Positions 16,321-26,375 of a DNA stretch of 64,000 bases are shown piece after piece (position 1 is the first letter of the stretch; every line of letters starts with the position of its first letter). Position numbers and translations under genes: made by a program. Source of the stretch: Desulfurispirillum indicum S5 (GTDB lineage Bacteria; Chrysiogenota; Chrysiogenetes; Chrysiogenales; Chrysiogenaceae); contig NC_014836.1 in assembly GCF_000177635.2 (NCBI RefSeq), positions 2,712,001 to 2,776,000 of the forward strand. The letters run 5' to 3'. The notes below the pieces were generated by a model, which did not search any database, had not been told where the DNA came from, and saw nothing but the letters and a program-made list of their open reading frames with translations.

Positions 16321-17170
16321 AGCCCACCTTCAACCTGCTTATACAACGTTCAAGCGAATTGCGCCAATAGGGGATGGTAACACCGAATTCCGTCTTGATT
16401 TTTCTTTTGTTCAAAACACTATAGTGGGGGCGCTTTGCTGGAAGTGGGTATTCACTTGTTTCAATGGGCTCAATATCACACTTGATACCCGCCATGGCGG
16501 TTATGGCACAGGCAAAATCATACCAACTGCAGACACCTTCGTTGGCAAAGTGGAATACCCGCCCGCCCCCCACTGAAGAACATGAGAGCATACGAACCAG
16601 CATATCTGCCAGATCACCTGCATAAGTAGGGCTTCCCACCTGATCATCGACCACCCGCAGCTGCCCGCTGCGGCTAGCGTGTTGGAGAATGGTTTTCACG
16701 AAGTTCTTTCCTCGAGATGAGTACAACCAGCTGGTACGAACAATAGTACTACGATCATTTGCCGACATGACCGCCTCCTCACCAGCAAGCTTACTGGCTC
16801 CATACACTCCCAAGGGGTTTGGCACGTCACCTTCCACATAAGGAACCGTCTTGGTGCCGTCAAATACAAAATCCGTAGAGATATGAATAAAAGGAATCCC
16901 CAAGTCGCCTGATATGCGAGCAAGATGCGCCGCGCCTTTTTCGTTAATCCGAAAAGCGTTTTCACACTCACTTTCAGCCGCATCAACAGCGGTATATGCA
17001 GCACAATTCACAATACCGGCAATGGGATAAGTCCGGCAAAATCGCTCGACATCACCATAGGCCGTAACATCAAGGACCTCCCGACCCGCAGAGATACACG
17101 CTGGCCCCAGGCGTTCGCTGAGTTCCCCACCAAGCTGACCATGGCCACCGGTGACAAGAATCTTACTCAT
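16313..17170 (-). CDS. rfbD: dTDP-4-dehydrorhamnose reductase
   Basis: 285 residues, normal for RmlD. SDR-like fold with the N-terminal [39 protein letters not shown] and the catalytic [10 protein letters not shown]. It reduces dTDP-4-keto-rhamnose to dTDP-L-rhamnose with NAD(P)H. Overlaps of eight bases with both rfbC upstream and rfbB downstream show tight coupling. Confidence 0.95.
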   Translation of the reverse strand: MSKILVTGGHGQLGGELSERLGPACISAGREVLDVTAYGDVERFCRTYPIAGIVNCAAYTAVDAAESECENAFRINEKGAAHLARISGDLGIPFIHISTDFVFDGTKTVPYVEGDVPNPLGVYGASKLAGEEAVMSANDRSTIVRTSWLYSSRGKNFVKTILQHASRSGQLRVVDDQVGSPTYAGDLADMLVRMLSCSSVGGGRVFHFANEGVCSWYDFACAITAMAGIKCDIEPIETSEYPLPAKRPHYSVLNKRKIKTEFGVTIPYWRNSLERCISRLKVGCD

Positions 17171-17732
17171 ACAAATTTTCAGCAGGAAAGAGTTCAGCCT
17201 CTTTCAGGGATGGCTGATGCGAGTCCTTATCAGACAAAAGCAGCTGATCTGCCGGAAGCCTCCAGTCAATGCCAAGATGTGGATCATTATAGACTATTCC
17301 GCGATCACTTTTGCTGGAGTAATAATTATCGACTTTATACTGGACAACTGCGACTTCAGAGAGCACCACAAAACCGTGGGCAAAGCCACGCGGAATAAAG
17401 ATCTGACGTTTATTCTCCGCAGAAAGCTCCGTGCTCACGCAGGCTCCAAAGGTAGGGCTTTCCCGGCGAATATCGACAGCGACATCAAGCACACAGCCAG
17501 CCACGACACGCACCAGCTTGCTTTGAGCAAACGGCGGCAGCTGATAGTGCAGTCCTCGTAGTACTCCACAGCGCGAACACGACTCATTGTCCTGCACAAA
17601 TCCTACCTGAAAGCCAAGAGCCGCATGCAGGGCATCAAGGCGGAATGTTTCCATGAAATACCCGCGACTATCTTCCAATACTCTGGGTTCAAGCAGCAGG
17701 ACGTCAGCTATCTGTGTGGGCGTAATCTTCAT
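17163..17732 (-). CDS. rfbC: dTDP-4-dehydrorhamnose 3,5-epimerase
   Basis: 189 residues, normal for RmlC. Cupin fold with [11 protein letters not shown]-like start ([11 protein letters not shown]), [18 protein letters not shown] carrying the catalytic His, the conserved [14 protein letters not shown] strand and [15 protein letters not shown]. It epimerises carbons 3 and 5 of the keto-sugar. It overlaps rfbA by four bases and rfbD by eight bases. The order A-C-D-B on the minus strand gives a complete dTDP-rhamnose pathway. Confidence 0.95.
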   Translation of the reverse strand: MKITPTQIADVLLLEPRVLEDSRGYFMETFRLDALHAALGFQVGFVQDNESCSRCGVLRGLHYQLPPFAQSKLVRVVAGCVLDVAVDIRRESPTFGACVSTELSAENKRQIFIPRGFAHGFVVLSEVAVVQYKVDNYYSSKSDRGIVYNDPHLGIDWRLPADQLLLSDKDSHQPSLKEAELFPAENLYE

Positions 17733-18619
17733 CCCTTCAACCTTTCCCGCTCAGCAATCCGTAACAGATACTGACCATACTGGTTCTTTTCAAGAGGCTT
17801 TGCCAAATGCACTAACTGCTGTCTGTCAATGTAGCCCATCTCATAGGCTATCTCCTCAAGACACGCTACCTTCAGGCCCTGCCGCTTTTCAATGACCTCA
17901 ATGAAATTTCCCGCCTCAAGAAGACTCTCATGGGTTCCAGTGTCCAGCCAGGCATAGCCACGCCCCATAAGCTCAACCTTCAAGCGACCCTGCTTCAGGT
18001 AGTACTCGTTGATGGCTGTTATCTCAAGTTCTCCTCGTTCAGAGGGCTGAATCCGCCTGGCAACCTGCACCACATCATTGGTGTAGTAGTAAAGACCTAC
18101 AACAGCATAATGACTTTTAGGAAACTCCGGCTTTTCTTCAATGCTTACGGCGTCCAGATTCCGGTCAAACTCCACCACTCCATAGCGCTGGGGATTACTC
18201 ACCTGATAGCCAAATATCACTGATCTGCGCTCCTGTTCGACTATTCTCACGCTTCTGCGCAGCACCTCAGATAAACCATGTCCATAAAAAAGATTATCCC
18301 CAAGCACCAGACACACATCGGAGCCTCCGATAAACTCCTCACCAATGAGAAATGCCTGAGCCAATCCATCGGGGCTTGGCTGGACGGCATAGCTGAAGCG
18401 CATGCCAAGTTCCGTTCCATCCCCGAGCACATTCTGAAAAGTGGCCTGATCCTGGGGCGTTGTAATAATAAGAACTTCACGGAGCCCGGAAAGCATCAGC
18501 ACCGAAAGGGGATAGTAAATCATCGGTTTGTCGTAAACCGGGATCAGCTGCTTGGAAACTCCTTTGGTTATAGGATACATACGTGTACCGGAGCCCCCGG
18601 CAAGAACAATAGCCTTCAT
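17729..18619 (-). CDS. rfbA: Glucose-1-phosphate thymidylyltransferase
   Basis: 296 residues, normal for RmlA. Nucleotidyltransferase signature [19 protein letters not shown] at the N-terminus, [27 protein letters not shown] with the metal Asp, and [19 protein letters not shown] (EEKP motif). It makes dTDP-glucose from glucose-1-phosphate and dTTP. First of the four rhamnose genes, 71 bases after manC. Confidence 0.96.
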   Translation of the reverse strand: MKAIVLAGGSGTRMYPITKGVSKQLIPVYDKPMIYYPLSVLMLSGLREVLIITTPQDQATFQNVLGDGTELGMRFSYAVQPSPDGLAQAFLIGEEFIGGSDVCLVLGDNLFYGHGLSEVLRRSVRIVEQERRSVIFGYQVSNPQRYGVVEFDRNLDAVSIEEKPEFPKSHYAVVGLYYYTNDVVQVARRIQPSERGELEITAINEYYLKQGRLKVELMGRGYAWLDTGTHESLLEAGNFIEVIEKRQGLKVACLEEIAYEMGYIDRQQLVHLAKPLEKNQYGQYLLRIAERERLKG

Positions 18620-18690
18620 CGTTGAAACCTTTCACCACTTGTCAGCTGGAGGGCTGTAAAAATATTTGGCAGAGGTATATGTGTTGCCAC

Positions 18691-20085
18691 TCAAGAGCTC
18701 TCAGACGGGGCAACAGTACGCTCGAAATCATCGTCAAGCCGCACGATGTCATCTTCACCGATATATTCTCCCACCTGAGCCTCAATAAGCACCACCGGAA
18801 TCCTGCCCTCATTTGAAAGACGATGGATCTCACCCATTTTAATGTAGGTTGATTCATTGGGCCTCACCAGGCGAACTTCATCACCCACAGTAACGGTTGC
18901 TGTCCCGGAGACAACGATCCAGTGCTCGTTCCGATGGAAATGTTTCTGTAAACTCAATCTCTTGCCGGGCTTGACTTCAATTTTTTTAATTTTGTAACCA
19001 CGAGCTTCTTCCAGCACGGTAAAGGTCCCCCAGGGACGGTGACCTGTCAGGTGGATATTGTGCAGCCCATTGCCCTGGGCCCTGAGCCTGTCGACAATCT
19101 GACTCACTTTCTGAGATGAGGACTTCCGTGATACCAGCAAAGCGTCACCAGTATCGACAATAATCAGGTTCTCAACATCAATCGTGGCTATTTTTCTTTC
19201 GCGGCCATAAATAAAATTGTTTCTTGAACCAACACTTATGTGACAATCATTAAGGGTGTTACCATGCTCATCTTTTGGCAACTCATCATGCAGCGCCGCA
19301 AAATTCCCCACATCGCTCCAACCCATAGCAGCGGATACCATTCTGACACGGTCAGATTTTTCCAGCACCGCGCAATCAATGCTGTCATCGGGGATATCAA
19401 GCATATCCTCATGCCTGATCCGCATGATTTCACCGTGAATTCCATTCTTAAAAGCCTTCACACAGGCATCATGGATTTTAGGTGAATGGCTGCGCAACTC
19501 GTCTAGGAACACGCCAGCCTTGAAGAGGAATATCCCGGAATTCCAATAGTAGCTTCCTTTTTCCAGATACTCCTCAGCAGTGGCCAGGTCAGGCTTCTCG
19601 TGAAAAGCCTTTACTGTGAAGCCCTCTCCTGACTCAATATACCCAAAACCCGTTTCGGCATAGGTCGGCTGAACACCGAAAGTCACCAGATAGCCATTCC
19701 GGGCAAGCTCCTGTCCCTTGTCAAGAACCTGCTGATAGTGGCGCTGATCCTTGACAAGGTGATCGGAGGGAGTAACCAGAACCAGCTCATCCGCAGCCAG
19801 GGCCAGACATGCCAATGCAATAGCTGGAGCCGTGTTCCGTCCGACAGGCTCCAGCACATAGCTTCCCGAAGTCTGATCAAGTTCATGAAGCTGATCGACA
19901 GCCAGAAAGTACTGTTCCGCATTGGAAACGATACACTGTCGGTCACATAGCGCGGCATTGCGACTCACGGTTAACTGAAAAAGCGACCGCTCGCCAAACA
20001 ACTTTACAAACTGTTTCGGCATCAAAGCCCGGCTGACAGGCCACAGCCTGGTACCTGATCCACCACATAAAATCACATTCACCAT
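18691..20085 (-). CDS. manC: Mannose-1-phosphate guanylyltransferase / mannose-6-phosphate isomerase
   Basis: 464 residues, the length of the bifunctional type II enzyme. The N-terminal part has the GDP-mannose pyrophosphorylase loop CGGSGTRLWPVSRALMPKQ and the TPSDHLVKD and FHEKPD motifs. The C-terminal cupin part (about 350-460) has HRPWGTFTVLEE, KRLSLQKHFHRNEHWIVVSG and the metal-binding histidines of the isomerase. It supplies GDP-mannose, so the polysaccharide probably contains mannose or a GDP-mannose-derived sugar (for example fucose or perosamine) besides rhamnose. Confidence 0.95.
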   Translation of the reverse strand: MVNVILCGGSGTRLWPVSRALMPKQFVKLFGERSLFQLTVSRNAALCDRQCIVSNAEQYFLAVDQLHELDQTSGSYVLEPVGRNTAPAIALACLALAADELVLVTPSDHLVKDQRHYQQVLDKGQELARNGYLVTFGVQPTYAETGFGYIESGEGFTVKAFHEKPDLATAEEYLEKGSYYWNSGIFLFKAGVFLDELRSHSPKIHDACVKAFKNGIHGEIMRIRHEDMLDIPDDSIDCAVLEKSDRVRMVSAAMGWSDVGNFAALHDELPKDEHGNTLNDCHISVGSRNNFIYGRERKIATIDVENLIIVDTGDALLVSRKSSSQKVSQIVDRLRAQGNGLHNIHLTGHRPWGTFTVLEEARGYKIKKIEVKPGKRLSLQKHFHRNEHWIVVSGTATVTVGDEVRLVRPNESTYIKMGEIHRLSNEGRIPVVLIEAQVGEYIGEDDIVRLDDDFERTVAPSESS

Positions 20086-20159
20086 ATTTTGCCTCGCTCC
20101 TGTTCAGGGTAGCAGCATGTAATGTCCCATGCAGCTTACCACACCGACGGGAAGATAAA

Positions 20160-21224
20160 CTATTCACGCTCAACGCGAAAGGAGATCGGCCTGCGCAGAG
20201 CAGTCATACCGATGGCCAGCAAAACCTTCACCATGTAATATCCTCCCTGAAAGCCGTTGATTGAAGATATTCCCCCTTGGCGCTCGCGCATCTGCACCTC
20301 AACTTCGCTTATGGTAAACCCGTTTTTTCCCATGAGGATCACGGCTTCCGGCTCGGGATAATCCTCTGGATAGTAGCTCGCAAGAAAGCGAATCGCCTCG
20401 CGGCTGTAAGCTCTGAACCCAGAAGTGTTATCCATTATCTTCTGACCTATCAGTAAGGAGTTGACCCGCTGAAAAAAACGAATGCCAATGCGACGCAGAA
20501 AAGTTGAACGGTAACCATCATGGGGAGCCAGAAAACGCGAGCCAATCACCATATCGCTCCCCTGGTGGAGTGCTTTGAGCAGCGCAGGGATCTCCTGAGC
20601 CACATGCTGTCCATCCCCATCAAACTGTACCGCATAGCGGTAATTATGGTGTTGGGCAAACTTAAACCCAGTCTGCACCGCCCCGCCAATACCAAGATTC
20701 TTCTGCAGATCAATCACCACAGCACAGCCAGTTTCCCTGGCAATGCGTGAAGTATCATCAAGGGAGCCGTCATTGATAACCACAATATCGACATGAAGGC
20801 TTTCCTGCTGAAGATCGCGAAGAACTCCGGCAATACTGTTTTCCTCATTCAATGCGGGGACAATAATCAGAGTATCTGCCTGCGGCTCATGGCGACCAGC
20901 CACGTGCAGTGCCAAAGCTTGTATCATTTCCTTATTCTGCTCTGAAATCCGGGTAATCACCACCGTCAGGTGAATCAGCAGCAAAAAAGTAAACCCTGTT
21001 GTCATGAGAATAAGAACACTTGGAGGATAAGCAATCCCGAACAGAGCGCCAAGCCTGTCAATTGCAAAACGATCAAGGGAAAGATAGAGTAGAAAAATAC
21101 TCATGACGAACCAGAGGAGTGAATATTCCTCCTTCATGCGCCTGTTCTTAACGAGACTGAAGATAAAGAAAAAAATAAACAGGCTGAAGGCAATAGCCAC
21201 CAATTGTATACGGTCGAAAACCAT
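20160..21224 (-). CDS. Fusion of DUF2304 membrane domain and dolichol-phosphate-mannose-synthase-like glycosyltransferase (GT2)
   Basis: 354 residues from the ATG that overlaps the preceding stop by one base (TGATG). Residues 1-115 contain three hydrophobic segments and the KNRRMKEEYSLLW motif typical of DUF2304. Residues about 118-345 are a GT2 domain with IIVPALNEENSIAG, VVINDGSLDDTS, QFDGDGQH (the DxD-like metal site) and GSRFLAP. In most genomes DUF2304 is a separate small gene next to such a transferase; here it is fused at the N-terminus. The likely role is sugar transfer to a lipid carrier at the inner membrane. The substrate is unknown. Confidence 0.85.
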   Translation of the reverse strand: MVFDRIQLVAIAFSLFIFFFIFSLVKNRRMKEEYSLLWFVMSIFLLYLSLDRFAIDRLGALFGIAYPPSVLILMTTGFTFLLLIHLTVVITRISEQNKEMIQALALHVAGRHEPQADTLIIVPALNEENSIAGVLRDLQQESLHVDIVVINDGSLDDTSRIARETGCAVVIDLQKNLGIGGAVQTGFKFAQHHNYRYAVQFDGDGQHVAQEIPALLKALHQGSDMVIGSRFLAPHDGYRSTFLRRIGIRFFQRVNSLLIGQKIMDNTSGFRAYSREAIRFLASYYPEDYPEPEAVILMGKNGFTISEVEVQMRERQGGISSINGFQGGYYMVKVLLAIGMTALRRPISFRVERE

Positions 21225-22294
21225 CAATCCCCCCCCGTCGGCGTCACCTGATCCAGCAACTCACGGAAGCTCAGGTGATAGCGCTGCAACAATGCAGACA
21301 GAGCCTGTGATGTCACTTTACGCCTCCGCATGATATATCGCCTTTTCCTCAGCATTCCCGGACTTCCCGCTAAAGCCTCGCCGGCTCCCTGCAGTGTCGC
21401 CAGAATCATTGGCCACGCTGAACCCTGCTGCAAAGCTTCAGCGCCTGTACCCTGCTTTCGGCGAATACTGCGCCATTGCTCAAACCAGCGAACCGTCGTC
21501 GTAACCGGCAACGCGATAACAAATCGCAGGGGAAAGGTTTTCAACACCATCCAAAAGTGATTTCGCTCCACAAGGCGCACTTTAAAGGAAGAGAGGCGGC
21601 CCGCTGTCTGTGAATATTTATGGTAAACAACAGCCTCAGTCGCCAACACAGCATCCCAACCTGCCAGACGACCACGTAAACCCAGGTCGGTATCCTCTGC
21701 ATAGGCAAAAAAGTCATCATCAAAATAACCCGTCTCATCCAGCATCGCCCTTTTGTATAGGGCTGCACAGGCACTGGGAAGCAAAATTTCCTCAACCTCC
21801 TCCAGCCGAAGTGACGACCAGCGCCGATTGCGGAAGCTCCCTCTGGACATGCCGTCAGAACAGATCTTCAAGCCCAGTGAATCAATCACGTCCGAATCAT
21901 CAAAGCCACAGATACGACAGCCCACCATACCCGCCTGCGGATAGCGATCGGCCACATCTACCAGTGTCTCCAGCCAGTCAGGCGCAACCCGGGTATCATT
22001 GTTCAACGTGACAATATATTCGCCACACGCTTGCTCAATACCGCGATTATTGCCGGTCGCAAAGCCCATATTCTCAGCGAGGTTCACCAGCCTCACCTGG
22101 GGAAAACTGGCAGCAACATATGCTGCAGAACCATCATGCGAGCCATTATCTACCAGGATTACCTCATAGCCCGCCATAGTCTGCTGAAACAGACTCCCCA
22201 GGCAGGCCTCCAGGTGATGGCGACCATTCCAGTTCACAATAACAACCGAGACTCTCACACTTCCACCGGTATCAGGAGCCCCACGGATCAGCAT
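21224..22294 (-). CDS. GT2 glycosyltransferase, rhamnosyltransferase-like
   Basis: 356 residues. GT2 motifs are VVIVNWNGRHHLEACLGSL, ILVDNGSHDGSA, NMGFATGNNRGIEQA, the metal site LNNDTRV and the late AEDTDLGLRGRLAG. This arrangement is common in WbbL-type rhamnosyltransferases, which agrees with the dTDP-rhamnose genes downstream. A GTG start at 22258, giving MRVSVVIVNWNG, is an alternative. The ATG at 22294 overlaps the previous gene. The acceptor is unknown. Confidence 0.85.
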   Translation of the reverse strand: MLIRGAPDTGGSVRVSVVIVNWNGRHHLEACLGSLFQQTMAGYEVILVDNGSHDGSAAYVAASFPQVRLVNLAENMGFATGNNRGIEQACGEYIVTLNNDTRVAPDWLETLVDVADRYPQAGMVGCRICGFDDSDVIDSLGLKICSDGMSRGSFRNRRWSSLRLEEVEEILLPSACAALYKRAMLDETGYFDDDFFAYAEDTDLGLRGRLAGWDAVLATEAVVYHKYSQTAGRLSSFKVRLVERNHFWMVLKTFPLRFVIALPVTTTVRWFEQWRSIRRKQGTGAEALQQGSAWPMILATLQGAGEALAGSPGMLRKRRYIMRRRKVTSQALSALLQRYHLSFRELLDQVTPTGGD

Positions 22295-23223
22295 AAGACC
22301 AGCCAGCCAATATTCCGAATCATTCCACTGTATCGAAAACCATAATGGAAAATATGTATCCGCCTTTTCAGCATACCCTGTTGCTCCATGGTAATAAAAG
22401 CCTCCAGCATAGCCCGGTCGGGTTCCGGCAACAACACCTGAAAGCGTTCGTAAAAAGCTTTGGCCTGCTTTCGATTACGAGAGAGCACCTCACGAACGCG
22501 CGCCAGCGAACATACCTGTCGCAGCAGGTATAAAGCACTCCCGCTGCTGGCACCAACCTGGTTCCCACCATGCTGACGATATAAAAGCATCGGCTTTGGC
22601 ACATAAGCAATTCCGCCGAAGCAGGAAGCCACCAGGCCCACCCAGTGATCGTGCATAAGTGCCGCATCAGCAATTGGCAAAGCCATTTTGCACAACCTGC
22701 GATTCATCATTGCCGTGCAACCTGTCACTACATTCTGCACCAGCAGGCGAGGCAACCGCGCCCCGTGCAGAGGATCAATCCGCTGATAGCGATGCCCCGA
22801 TGCCGCAAGCTCCTGTAATCCACGATCTACAATTACCATATCCGTATGAACCAGCAGCGGTTTCTCTTCCCCGCACACCGCTTCCAGCTCCTGCATTTTC
22901 TCCAGCGAACAGGTAATTTTCTCCGGTAACCAGACATCATCCTGGTCACAGAACATAACGTAGTCGGCACTGCTGTATTCCATCAGCACCGCAAAATTTC
23001 CACAGGGGCCGAGATTACGGCTCTGTCGCGGTAGTAACACCATCCGATTCCCATGCTCCCGTGAAAACGCTTCGAGAATCCCCAGGGTCGCGTCAGTTGA
23101 GCCGTCATCACGGACAATCAAACGCCAATCTGCGAAACTTTGTTTTAAAATACTCCCTAACAGCTCTGGCAGATGCTCAGCGCCATTGTACGTAGCCAGG
23201 AGAATATCAACCGTTCTCGTCAT
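22288..23223 (-). CDS. GT2 glycosyltransferase
   Basis: 311 residues from MTRTVDILLATYNGAEHL. The upstream frame runs through the previous gene and was not used. Motifs: ILLATYNGAEHLPELLGSIL, IVRDDGSTDATL, MFCDQDDVWLPEK (the metal site, typical of alpha-L-rhamnosyltransferase-type GT2) and LMHDHWVG. It overlaps the preceding gene by 17 bases and the next by seven, so it is translated within the operon. The probable role is adding one sugar of the O-antigen or exopolysaccharide repeat. Confidence 0.88.
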   Translation of the reverse strand: MTRTVDILLATYNGAEHLPELLGSILKQSFADWRLIVRDDGSTDATLGILEAFSREHGNRMVLLPRQSRNLGPCGNFAVLMEYSSADYVMFCDQDDVWLPEKITCSLEKMQELEAVCGEEKPLLVHTDMVIVDRGLQELAASGHRYQRIDPLHGARLPRLLVQNVVTGCTAMMNRRLCKMALPIADAALMHDHWVGLVASCFGGIAYVPKPMLLYRQHGGNQVGASSGSALYLLRQVCSLARVREVLSRNRKQAKAFYERFQVLLPEPDRAMLEAFITMEQQGMLKRRIHIFHYGFRYSGMIRNIGWLVLC

Positions 23224-24394
23224 GCAGAACCGCCTCCACAATTGCCCGCAAGCGGGCATTAAATTGCTCCTGCCCCCACTGCGCAGCCCGCTGCCTCCCT
23301 TTTTCCGACAATTCAGCGCACAGAGCATCATCAGTCCACAGGCGCCTTATGCAACAGGCAATCTCTTCGCTGGAGTCGGGGTGAAAGTGCAAGGCAGCAC
23401 CACCAGCCTGCTCCGGCATCGCGTAAATTCCCGATATAGCCACCGGGCACCCCACCGCGAAAGCCTCCAGTGGAGGAATGTTGGTTGGCCCGTAATACGT
23501 AGGCATCACCAGTGCACGCGCCCGGCGATAGAGCTCCGGCATATCTTCATCGGGGACATAGCCGAGGAAAATCACATCATCGCCCAAACCCAGCCCCTGC
23601 ACCTGTCTGACAACCGCCTCGTAAGCATTCTGCCGCCCCCCTGAAAGCACCAGTTTCAGATCCGGTAACTGCTTTTTAAGCTCGGCAACTGCCTCTATCA
23701 GGTGTTTATGGTTTTTATGCCACCAGAATTGCGCTGGATAAAAAAGGAATTTTTTCGGTAAAGAAGGATACGTCGAGTCAAAATCATCACGCACCACAGT
23801 GGAATGCATATAACGAGGGGCAATAAAAGGCAGGGCATGAACCCGTTGGGCAGGGGTGCCATAGGACTGCATCATTTGCTCGCGGCCCAGCTGGGAGTCA
23901 ACGAGTATCCCTTTTGACCACCGACTGTTACAAGAGTTGATCCGCTCACGATTCCAGGAGGCCCATCCCGAGGAAGACTCTGGAAAGCGCTTTTCATAGC
24001 GATACATCAGATCGTGAATACTGACCAGTGAGGGCACCGGATACTGATAGCTGCGCAGATCATAAGACGGGAAGATCCACAGATCACACTTTTCCCGTAA
24101 CAATGCCCTGGCAATCGGGTGAAACAGAGGAGTCAGCCTGCGCCATAATCCCATAGGCAAACCGGCAACTGTCCAGAACAGCCCGAGAGCGCGGGCGACC
24201 GTTCCACGCTCAATCCTGAGCACCTGCATATCTCTGTTGTGCAGGTAGGGCAACCAGCGATCAGAAGTGTAGCCAACTACCACCGAAAACTGTTCACATG
24301 GTAAAGAAGCAAGCGCATCAAGCATCGTCTGATTATACTGAAAAGTTCCGCCGAAATGCGGCTCCGCCTCCAGATACAGTCCAACTTTTCTCAT
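23207..24394 (-). CDS. GT4-type glycosyltransferase
   Basis: 395 residues from MRKVGLYLEAEPHFGGTF. GT-B fold with an N-terminal domain containing GGTFQYNQ and SLVSIHDLMYRYEKRFPE. The C-terminal donor domain has FLFYPAQFWWHKNHKHL, LVLSGG, VIFLGYVPDEDMPELYRRA and the E-x7-E stretch MPTYYGPTNIPPLEAFAVG. This matches mannosyltransferase-like GT4 enzymes of O-antigen clusters. GDP-mannose from manC is a plausible donor; this is inference. Start overlaps the methyltransferase stop by four bases. Confidence 0.88.
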   Translation of the reverse strand: MRKVGLYLEAEPHFGGTFQYNQTMLDALASLPCEQFSVVVGYTSDRWLPYLHNRDMQVLRIERGTVARALGLFWTVAGLPMGLWRRLTPLFHPIARALLREKCDLWIFPSYDLRSYQYPVPSLVSIHDLMYRYEKRFPESSSGWASWNRERINSCNSRWSKGILVDSQLGREQMMQSYGTPAQRVHALPFIAPRYMHSTVVRDDFDSTYPSLPKKFLFYPAQFWWHKNHKHLIEAVAELKKQLPDLKLVLSGGRQNAYEAVVRQVQGLGLGDDVIFLGYVPDEDMPELYRRARALVMPTYYGPTNIPPLEAFAVGCPVAISGIYAMPEQAGGAALHFHPDSSEEIACCIRRLWTDDALCAELSEKGRQRAAQWGQEQFNARLRAIVEAVLHDENG

Positions 24395-25182
24395 GAAACC
24401 ACCTGACGGACATCTCGGTCGATCTGCCGGGCCACAAAGCAAACTCCCCAGGTATCAAATCCTGGCTGTCGTGCTGTCATCCATTCTGCAGATTCAACAA
24501 GCGTCATGCCTGCCTCTTGCAAGAACATTTCCACTTCTGGCTGAAACAGATAACGCATACGGTGAGTTTCCTGCAACTCTTCCACCGCATTACTGCCTTT
24601 GTCGCGCACAAATACCTGATAGTGGGTTTCGACCAGGTTGGTAGTGGCAAACATGACCGGTTCAACAACGCGCGTGACCGCAATTTCGTTATCTTCGACT
24701 CGCTTTACTCGCACCTCAGGTCGATCCGTGAGCACAGCCGGGCCATACCAGCAGTCAAAAAGAAAAAGTCCTCCCGGTGCCAGGTGAGACCGGGCCGTCA
24801 TAAAAGCTGCTTTTAAGTCCGCATTGGAGGTCTGGTAACTCATCACATGAAACAGGGAAACCACTGCATCAAAGGTTTGCTCAAGCCGGATAGTTCTGAT
24901 ATCACCACAATAGAGCGAGACACGATCTACGCAATCCCCAAGTGCTCTCTCCTTTTCTGCAACCGTCAGCATTTCCTGGGACCTGTCAACCCCAGCCACC
25001 AAATAACCTGACTTGGCCAGCAACATCGCATGCCGGCCAGTGCCACAGCCAAGATCCAGTACGCTCGCCGCTCCGGGACGATATCTCTGAATCAAACCAT
25101 CAACATAAGCAGCTTCTGCAGCATAATCCTTGTCGCGATAGAAGAGATTGTAATACCGTGAATATGCACCAAAAACATTCAT
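24391..25182 (-). CDS. SAM-dependent methyltransferase
   Basis: 263 residues. Class I Rossmann-type methyltransferase: SAM-binding VLDLGCGTGRHAMLLAKSG, the acidic VAGVDRSQEML, and FDAVVSLFHVMSY. The closest family pattern is that of the small-molecule and sugar methyltransferases in polysaccharide clusters. Four-base overlaps with the aminotransferase upstream and the GT4 downstream tie it to the operon. A role in O- or N-methylating a sugar of the repeat unit is inferred from context. Confidence 0.85.
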   Translation of the reverse strand: MNVFGAYSRYYNLFYRDKDYAAEAAYVDGLIQRYRPGAASVLDLGCGTGRHAMLLAKSGYLVAGVDRSQEMLTVAEKERALGDCVDRVSLYCGDIRTIRLEQTFDAVVSLFHVMSYQTSNADLKAAFMTARSHLAPGGLFLFDCWYGPAVLTDRPEVRVKRVEDNEIAVTRVVEPVMFATTNLVETHYQVFVRDKGSNAVEELQETHRMRYLFQPEVEMFLQEAGMTLVESAEWMTARQPGFDTWGVCFVARQIDRDVRQVVS

Positions 25183-26315
25183 ATCGCCCTCGTTGGCTGG
25201 TAATTGTCAGCGGAAAAAAGCTCTTTGACTGCAGTAACCACCATCTCCATCTGCGCTTTCTGTAAAGCCATACCACTGGGAATGTAAAAACCGCGCCGGG
25301 CAAGACGCTCGGCAACCGGGTAGCGCTCCCCGCCGAACAGCCCCATATTTCTGAATACCGGCTGCTCATGCATGGGCCAGAAGAAAGGGCGAGTGGCAAT
25401 CTGCCGACTCCCCAGGCGCGCCATAGCCTCCGATGCTTCAAAAGGCACAGAATCATGCAGAACCGCGCCAAAGACCCAGAAGATATTCTCGGCATAGTTC
25501 GTTGACAGCGGCATCATCTCAAGGCAGTCAAGATCCGACAGTAATCGACTATACAAATTGCCCATCTGACGCTTGCGAGCGACAAATTCATCGAGGCGTT
25601 CCAGCTGAGCCACCCCCAGGGCAGCCTGTAGATTACTCATACGGAAGTTATAGCCAAGCTCCTCATGGATAAAGCGCCTGGAACTAAAACAGAGATTGCG
25701 TAAAGAGCGGCAACGCGCAGCCAATCCTTCATCGTTCGTCAACACCATCCCACCCTCGCCGGTGGTGATATGCTTATTGGGATAAAAACTGAACGTGCTG
25801 ATATCACCGAAACTCCCGCAAGGCTGTCCCCGGAAAGTCTGACCAAGCATCTGGGATGCATCTTCAATAACAAGAAGGCCATGCTTGCGAGCAACCCTGG
25901 CAATAGCATCCATATCTACCGGCAAACCATAGATATGCACTACCATGACTGCCCGGGTTTTTGGTGTAATACGACCCTCAAGCTGGTTCACATCCATGTT
26001 CCAGGTTTTAGAATCGCTATCCACAAGCACCGGAACACAACCACGGCGAATAACCGCCGCCGCACAGGAGATGATCGTGAACGTCGGCATAAGCACCTCA
26101 TCTCCCGGCTGCAGGCCAAGACCAGCAATGGCAAGCTCCAGGGCAGCCGTACCATTGCACACCGCGATACCATGCCGACGCTCCACCCGGCCAGCCAATT
26201 CGCGCTCAAAACGCTCAACAAACGGCCCTTCCGATGAAATCCAGCCACTGTCAATACACTCAGTGACATAGCGACGCTCATTTCCATCCAACAAAGGCTC
26301 ATTGACAGGGATCAT
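25179..26315 (-). CDS. DegT/DnrJ/EryC1-family sugar aminotransferase
   Basis: 378 residues, normal for the family. PLP fold-type I: NEPLLDGNERRYVTECIDSG start, CNGTAALELAIAGLGLQPGD, IEDASQMLGQTFRG, and the PLP lysine region STFSFYPNKHITTGEGGM. These enzymes transaminate a nucleotide-linked keto-sugar such as dTDP- or GDP-4-keto-6-deoxysugar, as in perosamine synthase. With manC in the cluster, GDP-perosamine is possible, but no GDP-mannose dehydratase is present here. The radical SAM enzyme lies 60 bases upstream. Confidence 0.9.
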   Translation of the reverse strand: MIPVNEPLLDGNERRYVTECIDSGWISSEGPFVERFERELAGRVERRHGIAVCNGTAALELAIAGLGLQPGDEVLMPTFTIISCAAAVIRRGCVPVLVDSDSKTWNMDVNQLEGRITPKTRAVMVVHIYGLPVDMDAIARVARKHGLLVIEDASQMLGQTFRGQPCGSFGDISTFSFYPNKHITTGEGGMVLTNDEGLAARCRSLRNLCFSSRRFIHEELGYNFRMSNLQAALGVAQLERLDEFVARKRQMGNLYSRLLSDLDCLEMMPLSTNYAENIFWVFGAVLHDSVPFEASEAMARLGSRQIATRPFFWPMHEQPVFRNMGLFGGERYPVAERLARRGFYIPSGMALQKAQMEMVVTAVKELFSADNYQPTRAI

Positions 26316-26375
26316 TGCCAGCTCCTTTCATATTGAGCTCACCCGGCACTATGGCCTCATCTCTCAACCTGTCTG

